A stretch of DNA of 64,000 bases from Osmia lignaria lignaria (lineage: Eukaryota; Arthropoda; Insecta; Hymenoptera; Megachilidae): contig NW_027478159.1 of the NCBI RefSeq assembly GCF_051020975.1, forward strand, positions 16,446,501 through 16,510,500. The letters are read 5' to 3'. The translations under genes were made by a program, and so were the position numbers. This document shows, piece by piece, positions 55,465 to 62,696 of the stretch. Under the pieces are notes generated by a model. The model was not told the origin of the DNA, did no database searches, and worked only from the letters and a program-made list of their open reading frames with translations. Each line of letters opens with the position of its first letter. The stretch's first letter is position 1.

Positions 55465-55536
55465 TGTTACGTGGCCGACGGCTTGGCAGCGCGCGTGGCT
55501 ATCAGAGGCTTTCTGATTGGCGGCCGCGTAACTTAT

Positions 55537-55542
55537 TTTATT
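55537..55542 (-). terminator. Polyadenylation signal AATAAA in the LTR
   Basis: TTTATT on the plus strand is AATAAA read in the element's direction. It lies about 370 nt downstream of the proposed transcription start and 73 nt before the LTR end, so the poly(A) site and the R/U5 border would fall around 55510-55525. Confidence 0.6.
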
Positions 55543-55910
55543 ATCAATACAACCCGAGCGGTAAGATTGTATTGTGGTAGGAACTGTCACAAGGTTTCAC
55601 TGGGTTTAAAGGAGAATGCTAATGTGGGTTTGACACAGCAATGTATATATTCTACAATCTTGGTCTATTACAGATGTTGTTGTCGCGAATATAGGTGTAT
55701 AATGTGATATATTACCTATTTCCACTATGCTCGGTGTTCACGCACTGGCAATGCGGGGGTGTTGTGTGTGGTTGATTGTAATGCCAAATAGAAACACGAC
55801 TCGCGGATTCTATAAGGTGAATGTTGCTCGAAGGGGACTTCAACCCGATCTCACTAATAGTAACCAACTCACTACCGTACACGACGTGCTCGACACGAAA
55901 TGAGCTCTGG

Positions 55911-55948
55911 TACTGCCCCCGATCGTTGGTACGAACGGGTTTATATAC
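55911..55948 (-). promoter_or_regulatory. LTR core promoter: TATA box and initiator
   Basis: On the minus strand GTATATAA lies at 55948-55941. The initiator-like GGCAGTA has its A at 55914, 34 nt downstream of the first base of the TATA element. This is the normal spacing for an RNA polymerase II core promoter, and CAGT is the common arthropod initiator core. It would set the start of R and of the genomic RNA; the active copy is the 5' LTR, outside the window. Confidence 0.6.
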
Positions 55949-56205
55949 TAATTAAGAAGGGTGGTCTGGTTACTATTCGAGTGATCAGGCTGGGTCCACC
56001 TGCCTCTGCGACAGTTTAGAGTGGTTGCATCTGCTATTTGATTACGGCGGACCCATTGCTTTCCCAAGTGTTTGGTTCTGCTATCGGTGGGCCTTCTGTT
56101 TATTACGAGAGTAAATGGTCGGTTTGCCCGAGAGTTTTCCTTTCCAGATGTTTAAGCTTATTTGAAAGGAGACACGTTTGATAAAAACGGTCTGTCTACG
56201 TGACA

Positions 56206-56216
56206 CCTCCCCCCTT
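56206..56216 (-). other. Polypurine tract (plus-strand primer)
   Basis: The minus strand reads AAGGGGGGAGG immediately before the 3' LTR start TGTCACG. Position and composition are those of the RNase H-resistant purine primer used to start second-strand cDNA synthesis, and they fix the LTR boundary at 56205/56206. Confidence 0.9.
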
Positions 56217-56342
56217 AGATGAAACATCTCGGTAATCGTGATGCTTTCAATTGGAAAGGAAAACACTCACTAGAATGTGTTGAAGTTTTGGTGTTGTAAT
56301 GCAATATGTCGGGTGTTATGTGTGATGTGTGTGTACTTATCG

Positions 56343-56795
56343 CTACGTGTGATGGTTGGTGATGCTGCTAACTGCGGTATGAAGTCGAAGCGTACGTCTG
56401 GGTCCAGGCTGCCTCGATCGGATTTGTCTCTCGGTGTACCAGGTTGGTACTATTGCAGGCGGTGGTATGGGTTGGTTTGCTCTTTGGTATTCCATTTCCA
56501 TGATGATGGCGGCAATACACTCCTCGCAGTGGTAGGCGGCCTGCAACTCCATCAGGGGCGCGCTGCAAATATCGCAGGCCCCAGGCGGATATGCCGTTGG
56601 TAGTGGATAGTGTACCTCCACCATGTCATAGATCCTTGCTGCTCCAAGGGCTGCTTCGAGAGCACACTGCATACAGACAATGCCAACGTCTAATCTGTAG
56701 CAAGTGCTGCGCATGCACAGGCGGGCCGTCAAGTTCATCAGCAGCTCGATGCGACTGGTGTCCCTCTCAGTTGGTTGTTCCCTGATGTAGCACAT
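56343..56795 (-). CDS. Cysteine-rich accessory protein of the retrotransposon, putative double zinc-binding module
   Basis: This is a 150-residue ORF from the ATG at 56795. The frame is open further upstream, reaching a GTG at 56885 and overlapping the Tudor ORF end, but the ATG is the first methionine. Eight cysteines form two four-cysteine sets: C27-x4-C32-x8-C41-x2-C44 and C74-x2-C77-x12-C90-x2-C93. The spacing suggests two zinc ribbons or a cross-braced finger but does not match a standard RING or B-box consensus. A proline-rich and arginine-rich tail follows (about residues 108-143). No signal peptide or membrane segment is seen. I do not recognise the family. It lies directly downstream of the Tudor ORF in the -1 frame, has its own TATA-like box 55 nt upstream of the ATG, and is GC-rich like the Tudor ORF. 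Host Tudor proteins such as Qin/RNF17 combine RING or B-box zinc fingers with Tudor domains, so the pair may derive from such a gene; that is speculation. It could also be made as a Tudor-zinc fusion by frameshifting. Confidence 0.65.
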   Translation of the reverse strand: MCYIREQPTERDTSRIELLMNLTARLCMRSTCYRLDVGIVCMQCALEAALGAARIYDMVEVHYPLPTAYPPGACDICSAPLMELQAAYHCEECIAAIIMEMEYQRANQPIPPPAIVPTWYTERQIRSRQPGPRRTLRLHTAVSSITNHHT

Positions 56796-56842
56796 TTCGG
56801 TCCGCTCAGATAAGTGTTTTGGAAGAATGGTGTTGTGGTCTG

Positions 56843-56850
56843 CTTTTATA
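56843..56850 (-). promoter_or_regulatory. TATA box upstream of the cysteine-rich ORF
   Basis: TATAAAAG on the minus strand overlaps the stop codon of the Tudor ORF (GTA TAA AAG) and lies 55 nt before the ATG at 56795. It matches the canonical TATA box. No convincing initiator is seen at the ideal distance; CCATTC at about +22 is the nearest. It may be a real internal promoter or a coincidence of the stop codon context. Confidence 0.4.
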
Positions 56851-57430
56851 CCCGGCCTGGAACCGCGTATCTCATGCCCAACCACGCCTCCGCCACGTTG
56901 AATGGTGGTTGTCCTGGTAGACGATCGAGGGCTACATCTGCCACGACCTCACCCTCGCCTCTGATGTTGGTTAGCAGACCCCTCCTTCCTTCCAACACCC
57001 TCTTGGCCTGCTCTATCTTCCAGGTCCTGCATACAGGGCGGATACCCCGTACCCGTACCTTGAAGGCCTGCCACGGTAGATTTTGAAAGCGTGGCGGCAA
57101 GGTCCGAAGTTGGTCGACCGGTGCCCTTACCACCTTGCCGTGGTCACGAAGAGCCACCTCGAACTGGCCGTCCACCAGGTGTTGAACTTCTCCTCGGACC
57201 CAGGTACCTTCTTTACTTCTGTACGCCACCAGACGTCCAGTGGTCAGTCTTCCCTGGTTTGGAAAGTGGAGGTGGCCGCGGTCGCTCATGTACCGATACA
57301 GGTCCCGGTACAGTCGCCTAGCTTCTTCCCGACCGTCGTCCACCTGCGCCCAGAATTCTACCGGATTGTCCACGTGGACAATTCCGATCCGAACAGAACT
57401 GCTCAAAACTATATTTTTGATGGTGTTCAT
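56846..57430 (-). CDS. Extended Tudor domain protein encoded by the retrotransposon
   Basis: This 194-residue ORF starts at an ATG in a good context (AAGAAAATGAAC). Nearly the whole protein is one extended Tudor domain. It has the N-terminal strand VDNPVEFWAQV (residues 20-30), the Tudor core GRLVAYRSKEGTWVRGEV (65-82) through VALRDHGKV (92-100) and LRTLPPRF (108-115), the linker LPWQAFKVRVRGIRP (118-132), and a shortened staphylococcal-nuclease-like C-terminal part. Extended Tudor domains bind symmetrically dimethylated arginines, notably on PIWI proteins, and organise germline piRNA granules. Two cage-associated positions are changed: the usual DYGN is DHGK (H97, K99) and the usual WYR is WVR (V78). 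Methyl-arginine binding may therefore be altered or lost. It lies downstream of the env remnant and upstream of the cysteine-rich ORF. It is GC-rich (36 of 60 bases at 56941-57000), unlike pol (17 of 60 at 59461-59520), which suggests capture. Role in the element is inferred, not known. Confidence 0.88.
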   Translation of the reverse strand: MNTIKNIVLSSSVRIGIVHVDNPVEFWAQVDDGREEARRLYRDLYRYMSDRGHLHFPNQGRLTTGRLVAYRSKEGTWVRGEVQHLVDGQFEVALRDHGKVVRAPVDQLRTLPPRFQNLPWQAFKVRVRGIRPVCRTWKIEQAKRVLEGRRGLLTNIRGEGEVVADVALDRLPGQPPFNVAEAWLGMRYAVPGRV

Positions 57431-57446
57431 TTTCTTGAGGATGTCT

Positions 57447-57482
57447 ACTGATGAGACTATGGTGCCGAGAACTGCTTATATA
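57447..57482 (-). promoter_or_regulatory. Internal TATA box and initiator upstream of the Tudor ORF
   Basis: TATATAAG at 57482-57475 and TCAGT with its A at 57449 are 33 nt apart, a normal core-promoter spacing. The ATG follows at 57430, giving a 5' leader of only 19 nt, or slightly more if the start is at the nearby TCATC. The arrangement would let the Tudor ORF be transcribed independently of the LTR. Splicing from the 5' leader remains an alternative. Confidence 0.5.
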
Positions 57483-57557
57483 GTCTGAAAACCCTTATCT
57501 TATCCCACTCTTATTTCGACTCTTAGAGGAGGGATGTGTAGGAGTGGCTACGGCCCC

Positions 57558-58166
57558 TTAGAATATTGTGGCACTTGGTCTAGGTGCTGAAGATTTTTCC
57601 CTTGGTAAATTTATATTATTTGAATTTGATTCTTCTGAGTTTTTAGGTATTTCTTCCAGTTGCAATTCAATTTCGTTCGGTTTGTCCAAAGGTTTTAGTT
57701 TATTAATGATTTTGTGTATATTACTTTTTATTATTGTCCCAATTATTAATAGTAGGATCAAAGATACTACTCCAAACGAGGAAAATGTTGATATTTTTAT
57801 ACGATTTGTGGAAATTTCTTGAAGTTCCAATTCTTTCGCCCGATGCTCCAATTCCTCTAGGTTTGGTGCTGTCGGAAGGTTCTTCCAATTTGTGATTACT
57901 TGATCTGTATTAGTGTAATTGGTTTCTAAAACTGATAGGTGATGTTCTGTTATTTTCGGAATGATTACTGATAAATTGTATGACGCGGATGGGTAATGTA
58001 TAATATTTTCCATGGTTACTATTGTGTCCATTGCTTTTAATTGCATCGCATTTACTGTGGCTCTACATCCCGGTTCGAGGTTGAAAATTCCAGTATTGTA
58101 AATGTTTGCTATAGTTGGTTCATGGCCAGAATTATCTGTTCTACTGGTGGTGCATGTGCAAGGTAT
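57558..58166 (-). pseudogene. env remnant: C-terminal part of a retroviral-type envelope glycoprotein
   Basis: The in-frame open stretch runs from just after two consecutive stops (near 58172-58167) to the stop at 57558; the first ATG is at 58046. It retains a few ectodomain cysteines, a helical segment (LEELEHRAKELELQ), one hydrophobic membrane span (about 20 residues, core VVSLILLLIIGTII) and a charged, asparagine- and serine-rich cytoplasmic tail. This is the layout of the membrane-proximal end of insect errantivirus envelope proteins. Those are usually well over 400 residues, and only about 200 codons remain. Pol ends at 58284, so there is no room for the missing N-terminal half, which would include signal peptide, receptor-binding and fusion regions. 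Envelope function is therefore very unlikely. A spliced transcript could still make a small membrane protein from it. Identification rests on position and topology. Confidence 0.7.
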
Positions 58167-58283
58167 TTATCAACATCCAATGACGTGACCAATCGCCATT
58201 GCGATTGCTATGTCCGTATGTCTGACAATTTATCGTAAAACAAACCCGTTGATTGCGCCAGTGGTAACACCTTTGAACCGCCT

Positions 58284-61200
58284 TTAATTGCTGTCTGACT
58301 CATAACCAGAGCCAGAGGTATCAGAAGTAGTTGTGCCGGAATCATGATTTCCCGTTATTTCCGTTTTTTCCGCTATTTCCGTTTTTTCCGCTGTGGATGG
58401 AAAATAAGCGTGTTTTAATTTATCTTGGTGTTTTGTTATCGTTTTGTCAGGTGTTCGCAATACAATGTTGTTCATATCTGTTACATTAATGATCTCATAT
58501 GGCCCTACATAATGTGGATCAAATTTACTAATTCGTGGTTCTAGCAATACATAAGCATAATCGCCTACATTGAATTCTACCGGTCGGGAATGTTTATCAT
58601 AGTACTTCTTCGAACGGTGCTTGGAAGCAATCAAATTATCGGCTGCTATGTTGCGGATTTTTATAGTATGAGTTATTAATTCTGTTAAATAGTCGCCATA
58701 TGATTTTAACCTTTCGCCAGTTGGAAACGAACTTGGTTCACGGGCTGGTTTTCCAAATATTAATTCATATGGAGAGAAATTTGTTGCTTCATGTACGGAA
58801 GTATTATAAGAAAACATGGCAAATGGTATTAATAGGTCCCAATCTTCATAATTATTCATGTAATGTTTAAGATATTCTGTTAGTACTATATGACTTCGTT
58901 CTAGTGATCCATTAGTTTGTGGTCTGTATCCAGAAGTTGTGATTTGTTTGATTTTGAATATTTCTGAAAGATTTTTCATTAAGCTTCCGATAAAACTAGT
59001 TCCCTTGTCTGTTAATATTGCTCGTGGTGTTCCATATATGGCAATAAAATGTCTCGCGAAAGCGTCTGCTATTGTGGCTGCTCTAATGTTTGGTATTGCT
59101 ACTGCTATACAATATTTCGTTAAACAATCTTGCATTGTGAGAATGTATTTATTTCCGCTAGGCGTTAAAGGTAAAGGTCCTACGGTGTCTAAAGCAACTT
59201 TATCAAATGGTTCTATCGGGGTATCGGTAATTAACATTGGTTGATGAGTTTTTGCTCTAACTAATTTCTCTTCTTGACAGCTTGGACATTTCCTGATATA
59301 ATTTCGTATTTCGTTGTGCATTTCTGGCCATTGATATTTCGCTCTGATGCGTTTATATGTTTTTGTGACTCCTTTATGTCCTCCTATCAAACTGTCGTGA
59401 GCTTCGCGAATTATTTGTAATCGATCTTCTTCTGATGGTGTAATCGTTGAACAATTGCATATGATGATTTTCTGTGTTGTACCGTTGAAAACGTCCTTTA
59501 TTAATTTAGTTAATTCATTGGTTGGTAATTTATGAAAATCTCCGACTGCTGATATTCTAAATGATTTAATTGGATTTTGATCTAAATGCTGTTTCAGTGT
59601 TTGTAGTCCGTTTAGTATATCTTCACTTTTAATGGTGTCGTAAAAATTATCTGATATTATTATACTGTAAACTTTGTATGAGCCATTTGCTGATTCTATT
59701 ACGTCTCCTTTCTGCGGTTTCTTTGACATGAGCTGTTGTAAATCTATTGCTTCTGTGTCCAGTAACAGTTTTCCAATGGGGGTTACCAATTTACAGTCCG
59801 CAGGTATGAAATGTGCGTAATGACCTTCCTCGGTGGTCAGGGTGTTTGGAGAGATAATAACCTCAAGTGTCTGTGAAGGTTGCACTTTTCTTCGCAGGTC
59901 ATCTCCCTCCGTGGAAAGAGTGTCTGTGTCAAGAAGTGTGAACGGATAAGGGTCAACGGTACGGTCAAAGTTTTCCTGTGGTTGCTGGATTGCCGTTCCT
60001 ATTGTTTCGTTAACAGGTTGTGGTTGTAAAATTCCCTCATTTGTTACAAGTGATAATGGTGTATGGTTAAGTAAATCCTGTTGCGGGTTTGCGATTATCG
60101 TGTTTTCCGTAATGGTATTTTCTGATGGTTCTTCGAATGAAATCAAGTTTACGTCTTCTTCTGTCGATGTGATTTTAGTAGAATTTGCTTGCGGATGAAA
60201 GTTTATTGTTTCCATGTGTTCATCTGGCATACTTATCTCGTGCGATAAGTTAGGTAAGACTCTCGGTCTATCTGCTATTGGAGAATGTTGAACCTTCCCA
60301 CGGGCTGGTTCTTCATCAGAGCTAGTGTTTTCCTCTTGATATTTCGGTCTCCTTTCCCTGTCCCTTTGTAGTTGCCGCACACGAAATCCTATGGAATCCG
60401 TGTCGATTTCTGGTTTCTGTCCTATGTGCTTGTAATCGGGGTCTTGAGGATCTCGGGGTATAAGTGGTAAGCAAGATGGTACTGGGTTACGTGATAATGC
60501 GTCTGCGTTCTTGTTCGTCTTTCCTGCTTTATGGATAACCTGATATTCGTACTCTAAGAGTCTGAGTCTCCACTTCATAAGTCGTGATGTCGGATCCTTG
60601 ACAGAGTGTAACCAGACTAACGGTCGGTGATCTGTGACGAGTGTGAATTTTGTTCCATAAAGATACGGTCTGAAATATTGTACTGCGTAAACCATTGCAA
60701 GACATTCCTTTTCTGTAGCAGAATAATTCCTTTCGGCTTTATTTAAGGTACGAGATGCGTAGGCAATTGGTAGATCGTTTCCTATTTCTCCTTGACTAAG
60801 TACAGCTCCAATTGCGTAATCTGATGCGTCAGTGGTAACAATGAACGGTCGATTAAAATCCGGATATTGTAAAATTGGTTGTGTACAGAGTTCGTCGCGT
60901 AAATTTTCAAAACTTTTTTGCTGGTCTTCGGTCCACTTAAAACGAATTCCTTTACCTAATAACTGAACTAATGGTTTTGATTTAATAGAATAATCTTTTA
61001 TGAAACGGCGATAATATCCTGTCAGTCCCAAGAACTGCTGGACATTTTTCTGTGTTTTAGGAATGGGAAATTCTTTTACAGCTTGTAATTTACGAGGATC
61101 TGGCTTAACACCATTTTCTGTTAAAATGTGTCCTAAATAAGTAACCTCCTTACGTAAGAATTCGCATTTATCAATCTGCAGTGTAAGTCCAAATTCTCTG

Positions 61201-62696
61201 AGCCGATTGAGTAATTTTTTTACTTTTATTTCATGTTCTCGTAGTGATGAAGAGAAAACAACCATATCGTCTATGAATACATGAGCGTTCTCTAGACCAG
61301 ATATAACTTGATTCATTAAGCGTTGAAATGTCGGTGGTGCATTTTTTAAACCAAATGGCATGCGTACAAATTCAAAATGCCCATCCGGTGTTGTGAATGC
61401 TGTTTTCGGACAATCCTTAGGATCCATTTGAACTTGATGAAATCCATTTGCTATATCAAAAATTGTGAAATATTTTGCTCCTCCCAATTTATCTAGAATT
61501 TCGGTGATATTCGGCAAAGGAAATTTATCACTCAAAGTCTTTTCGTTTAAGGCTCGGAAATCGATTACCATACGCCAACGCTTATTGCCCTTAGCGTCTG
61601 GTTTCTTTGGTACAATCCATAACGGAGAATTATATGGTGAACTAGATGGCTGTATGACTCCTTGTAATAACAGAGCCTTTACTTGACGTTGTATTTCGTC
61701 TTGGTGTACTGGTGGATATCGGTATTGTCTTGTATTAATCGGTACGTCATCTGTTGTATGAATTGAATGGTAAAAATTCGGTACTTCTCCTAGTTTGTCT
61801 CCAGGCAAGTAAAATCTGTCTGAAAATTCGTCGACGATGTTGAATACATGTTTACGTTCTTCTGCATTGAGATGATCGGTTCTTAAAAGATTTCTAATTC
61901 GTGTTGCTCTATTTTCTGGTGTGTTTTCGGTCATATATGAAGAAATTGGGTCGTCGTCCGACGAGTCGTAAATATCGTAAGGATGAATGTATTGAGGTTC
62001 AATTTCGATGTCTACATCGTCTTCTCCGGTATTCGTTGCTAACGCGTAACAAATGCCGTCACGATTATATACTGCTGCTTCGCCAATGTATATATTTTCT
62101 GATGTTTTGAGTCGCGGTAAGTATCCCTCTTTAATATTTGGATTAGCTATGTGAATTGCAATTTGTTTTGTTGTTCGAGCTTCGATACGGTGTTTAGTCG
62201 ATTTCGGATTTTTCTGCTGAGCTAAATCTCGGTAATTTGAAAAACGAAGTGGTCGAATAGGTTTATCTTTCAATACTAGTGTTCCATGATAATATGAAAT
62301 TTCTGCTTCTTCTTGTAATAAAAATGGGCTGCCTATAATTCCATCGGCTTCTATCGCAAGGTTCTCTACTACGTAAAATAATGCAGGCTTACCGTGAATG
62401 TGAAGAATTGTGGTTCCTATGCTATAAATAGGTGATTTTGTAAGTCCTGTGATTTCAATAACTTCTTTAGTGATACGTTTGGCTTGATCTCCGAGAACAT
62501 CGCGCACTATTAAGTTAACTGCCGCGCCACCGTCAATTAAAAATTCAGCTGTTTCTAATTCTAATTCCGGAACTTTGATTTTTATTCTTGGTGCTGGGGT
62601 TTCCTTGATGAGGATTCTCCCGTGAATCTGACTATCTTTTGGCGAGGTCTTTGCAGATCGCTCACCGCCTCGCCTTTCCGTTGAGCGTTTTCTGAG
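58284..62696 (-). CDS. pol: Pol polyprotein: protease, reverse transcriptase, RNase H, macro-like insert, integrase
   Basis: There is no ATG start. Pol is in the -1 frame of gag, open from the shift site, giving 1470 residues after the shift (numbered from there). Protease: LIDGGAAVNLI with aspartate 55, where DSG or DTG is usual, and the later IIGSPFL. Reverse transcriptase: D414 in FTIFDIANGF and the FIDD motif D476/D477. RNase H: D623, E662 and D689 (VTDHRPL). A long hydrophilic linker (about 738-943) leads to a macro-domain-like segment (about 944-1083). Integrase: zinc-binding H1100, H1107, C1137 and C1140, then D1170, D1230 and E1266 with 35 residues between the last two (D,D35E). The GPY motif is at 1398-1400. 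The C-terminus is acidic and serine-rich, after a short direct repeat of AEKTEI. No frame breaks are visible. It makes and integrates the cDNA inside Gag particles. Confidence 0.95.
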   Translation of the reverse strand, partial: LRKRSTERRGGERSAKTSPKDSQIHGRILIKETPAPRIKIKVPELELETAEFLIDGGAAVNLIVRDVLGDQAKRITKEVIEITGLTKSPIYSIGTTILHIHGKPALFYVVENLAIEADGIIGSPFLLQEEAEISYYHGTLVLKDKPIRPLRFSNYRDLAQQKNPKSTKHRIEARTTKQIAIHIANPNIKEGYLPRLKTSENIYIGEAAVYNRDGICYALATNTGEDDVDIEIEPQYIHPYDIYDSSDDDPISSYMTENTPENRATRIRNLLRTDHLNAEERKHVFNIVDEFSDRFYLPGDKLGEVPNFYHSIHTTDDVPINTRQYRYPPVHQDEIQRQVKALLLQGVIQPSSSPYNSPLWIVPKKPDAKGNKRWRMVIDFRALNEKTLSDKFPLPNITEILDKLGGAKYFTIFDIANGFHQVQMDPKDCPKTAFTTPDGHFEFVRMPFGLKNAPPTFQRLMNQVISGLENAHVFIDDMVVFSSSLREHEIKVKKLLNRLREFGLTLQIDKCEFLRKEVTYLGHILTENGVKPDPRKLQAVKEFPIPKTQKNVQQFLGLTGYYRRFIKDYSIKSKPLVQLLGKGIRFKWTEDQQKSFENLRDELCTQPILQYPDFNRPFIVTTDASDYAIGAVLSQGEIGNDLPIAYASRTLNKAERNYSATEKECLAMVYAVQYFRPYLYGTKFTLVTDHRPLVWLHSVKDPTSRLMKWRLRLLEYEYQVIHKAGKTNKNADALSRNPVPSCLPLIPRDPQDPDYKHIGQKPEIDTDSIGFRVRQLQRDRERRPKYQEENTSSDEEPARGKVQHSPIADRPRVLPNLSHEISMPDEHMETINFHPQANSTKITSTEEDVNLISFEEPSENTITENTIIANPQQDLLNHTPLSLVTNEGILQPQPVNETIGTAIQQPQENFDRTVDPYPFTLLDTDTLSTEGDDLRRKVQPSQTLEVIISPNTLTTEEGHYAHFIPADCKLVTPIGKLLLDTEAIDLQQLMSKKPQKGDVIESANGSYKVYSIIISDNFYDTIKSEDILNGLQTLKQHLDQNPIKSFRISAVGDFHKLPTNELTKLIKDVFNGTTQKIIICNCSTITPSEEDRLQIIREAHDSLIGGHKGVTKTYKRIRAKYQWPEMHNEIRNYIRKCPSCQEEKLVRAKTHQPMLITDTPIEPFDKVALDTVGPLPLTPSGNKYILTMQDCLTKYCIAVAIPNIRAATIADAFARHFIAIYGTPRAILTDKGTSFIGSLMKNLSEIFKIKQITTSGYRPQTNGSLERSHIVLTEYLKHYMNNYEDWDLLIPFAMFSYNTSVHEATNFSPYELIFGKPAREPSSFPTGERLKSYGDYLTELITHTIKIRNIAADNLIASKHRSKKYYDKHSRPVEFNVGDYAYVLLEPRISKFDPHYVGPYEIINVTDMNNIVLRTPDKTITKHQDKLKHAYFPSTAEKTEIAEKTEITGNHDSGTTTSDTSGSGYESDSN
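59448..59867 (-). other. Macro-domain-like segment inside Pol, between RNase H and integrase
   Basis: Pol residues about 944-1083 resemble the TARG1/OARD1-type macro domain in element order: a HYAHFIPADC strand, then KKPQKGDVIE, the YKVYSIIIS strand, a DTIKSEDILNGLQTLKQHL helix, the KSFRISAVGDF strand and loop, an ELTKLIKDVF helix and a final KIIICN strand. In TARG1 these correspond to the AHCIS strand, the second half with YYLITK, the long helix, the MPRIGCGLD loop and the last helix and strand. The glycine-rich first loop (GxGxA type) is not recognisable and the second loop lacks its usual glycines, so ADP-ribose binding is doubtful. The call is pattern recognition from memory of the family and needs a profile search. 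Confidence 0.55.
62526..62534 (-). other. Protease active-site triplet reading Asp-Gly-Gly
   Basis: GAC GGT GGC sits in LIDGGAAVNLI, the position of the retroviral aspartic protease motif D-S/T-G. The aspartate and last glycine are conserved and only the middle residue differs; AGT to GGT would be a single transition. The rest of the protease, including the later IIGSPFL, looks normal. Confidence 0.8.

Larger units (their letters stand above)
55465..56205 (-). repeat. 3' LTR of the retrotransposon, complete, 741 bp
   Basis: The left boundary is set by the sequence that reappears at 63945 (TGTTACGTGGCCGACGG). The right boundary is set by CTACGTGACA followed at once by a pyrimidine tract, the complement of a polypurine tract. 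The ends form a near-perfect inverted repeat, TGTTACGT and ACGTGACA, giving the canonical TG...CA termini on both strands. Read on the minus strand, U3 is about 56205-55915. R starts near an initiator at 55914 and ends somewhere after the AATAAA at 55542-55537. U5 is the short remainder to 55465. Confidence 0.95.

Noticed and set aside
55471..55707. 78-codon plus-strand open frame in the 3' LTR.
   Set aside because: It runs against the element's transcription and its start lies within LTR terminal sequence; no family likeness.
56796..56885. GTG at 56885 as the start of the cysteine-rich ORF.
   Set aside because: GTG is not a usual eukaryotic start. The first ATG in frame is at 56795 and keeps all eight paired cysteines.
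56277..57488. Several plus-strand open frames opposite the Tudor and cysteine-rich ORFs.
   Set aside because: They are antisense shadows of GC-rich coding sequence, and none shows domain features.
58939..59244. 101-codon plus-strand open frame within pol.
   Set aside because: It is antisense to the conserved integrase core and has no recognisable features.
58284..62507. GTG at 62507 as an independent start of pol.
   Set aside because: The frame is open upstream through the protease aspartate at 62534 to the slippery site. Starting at the GTG would remove the catalytic motif.
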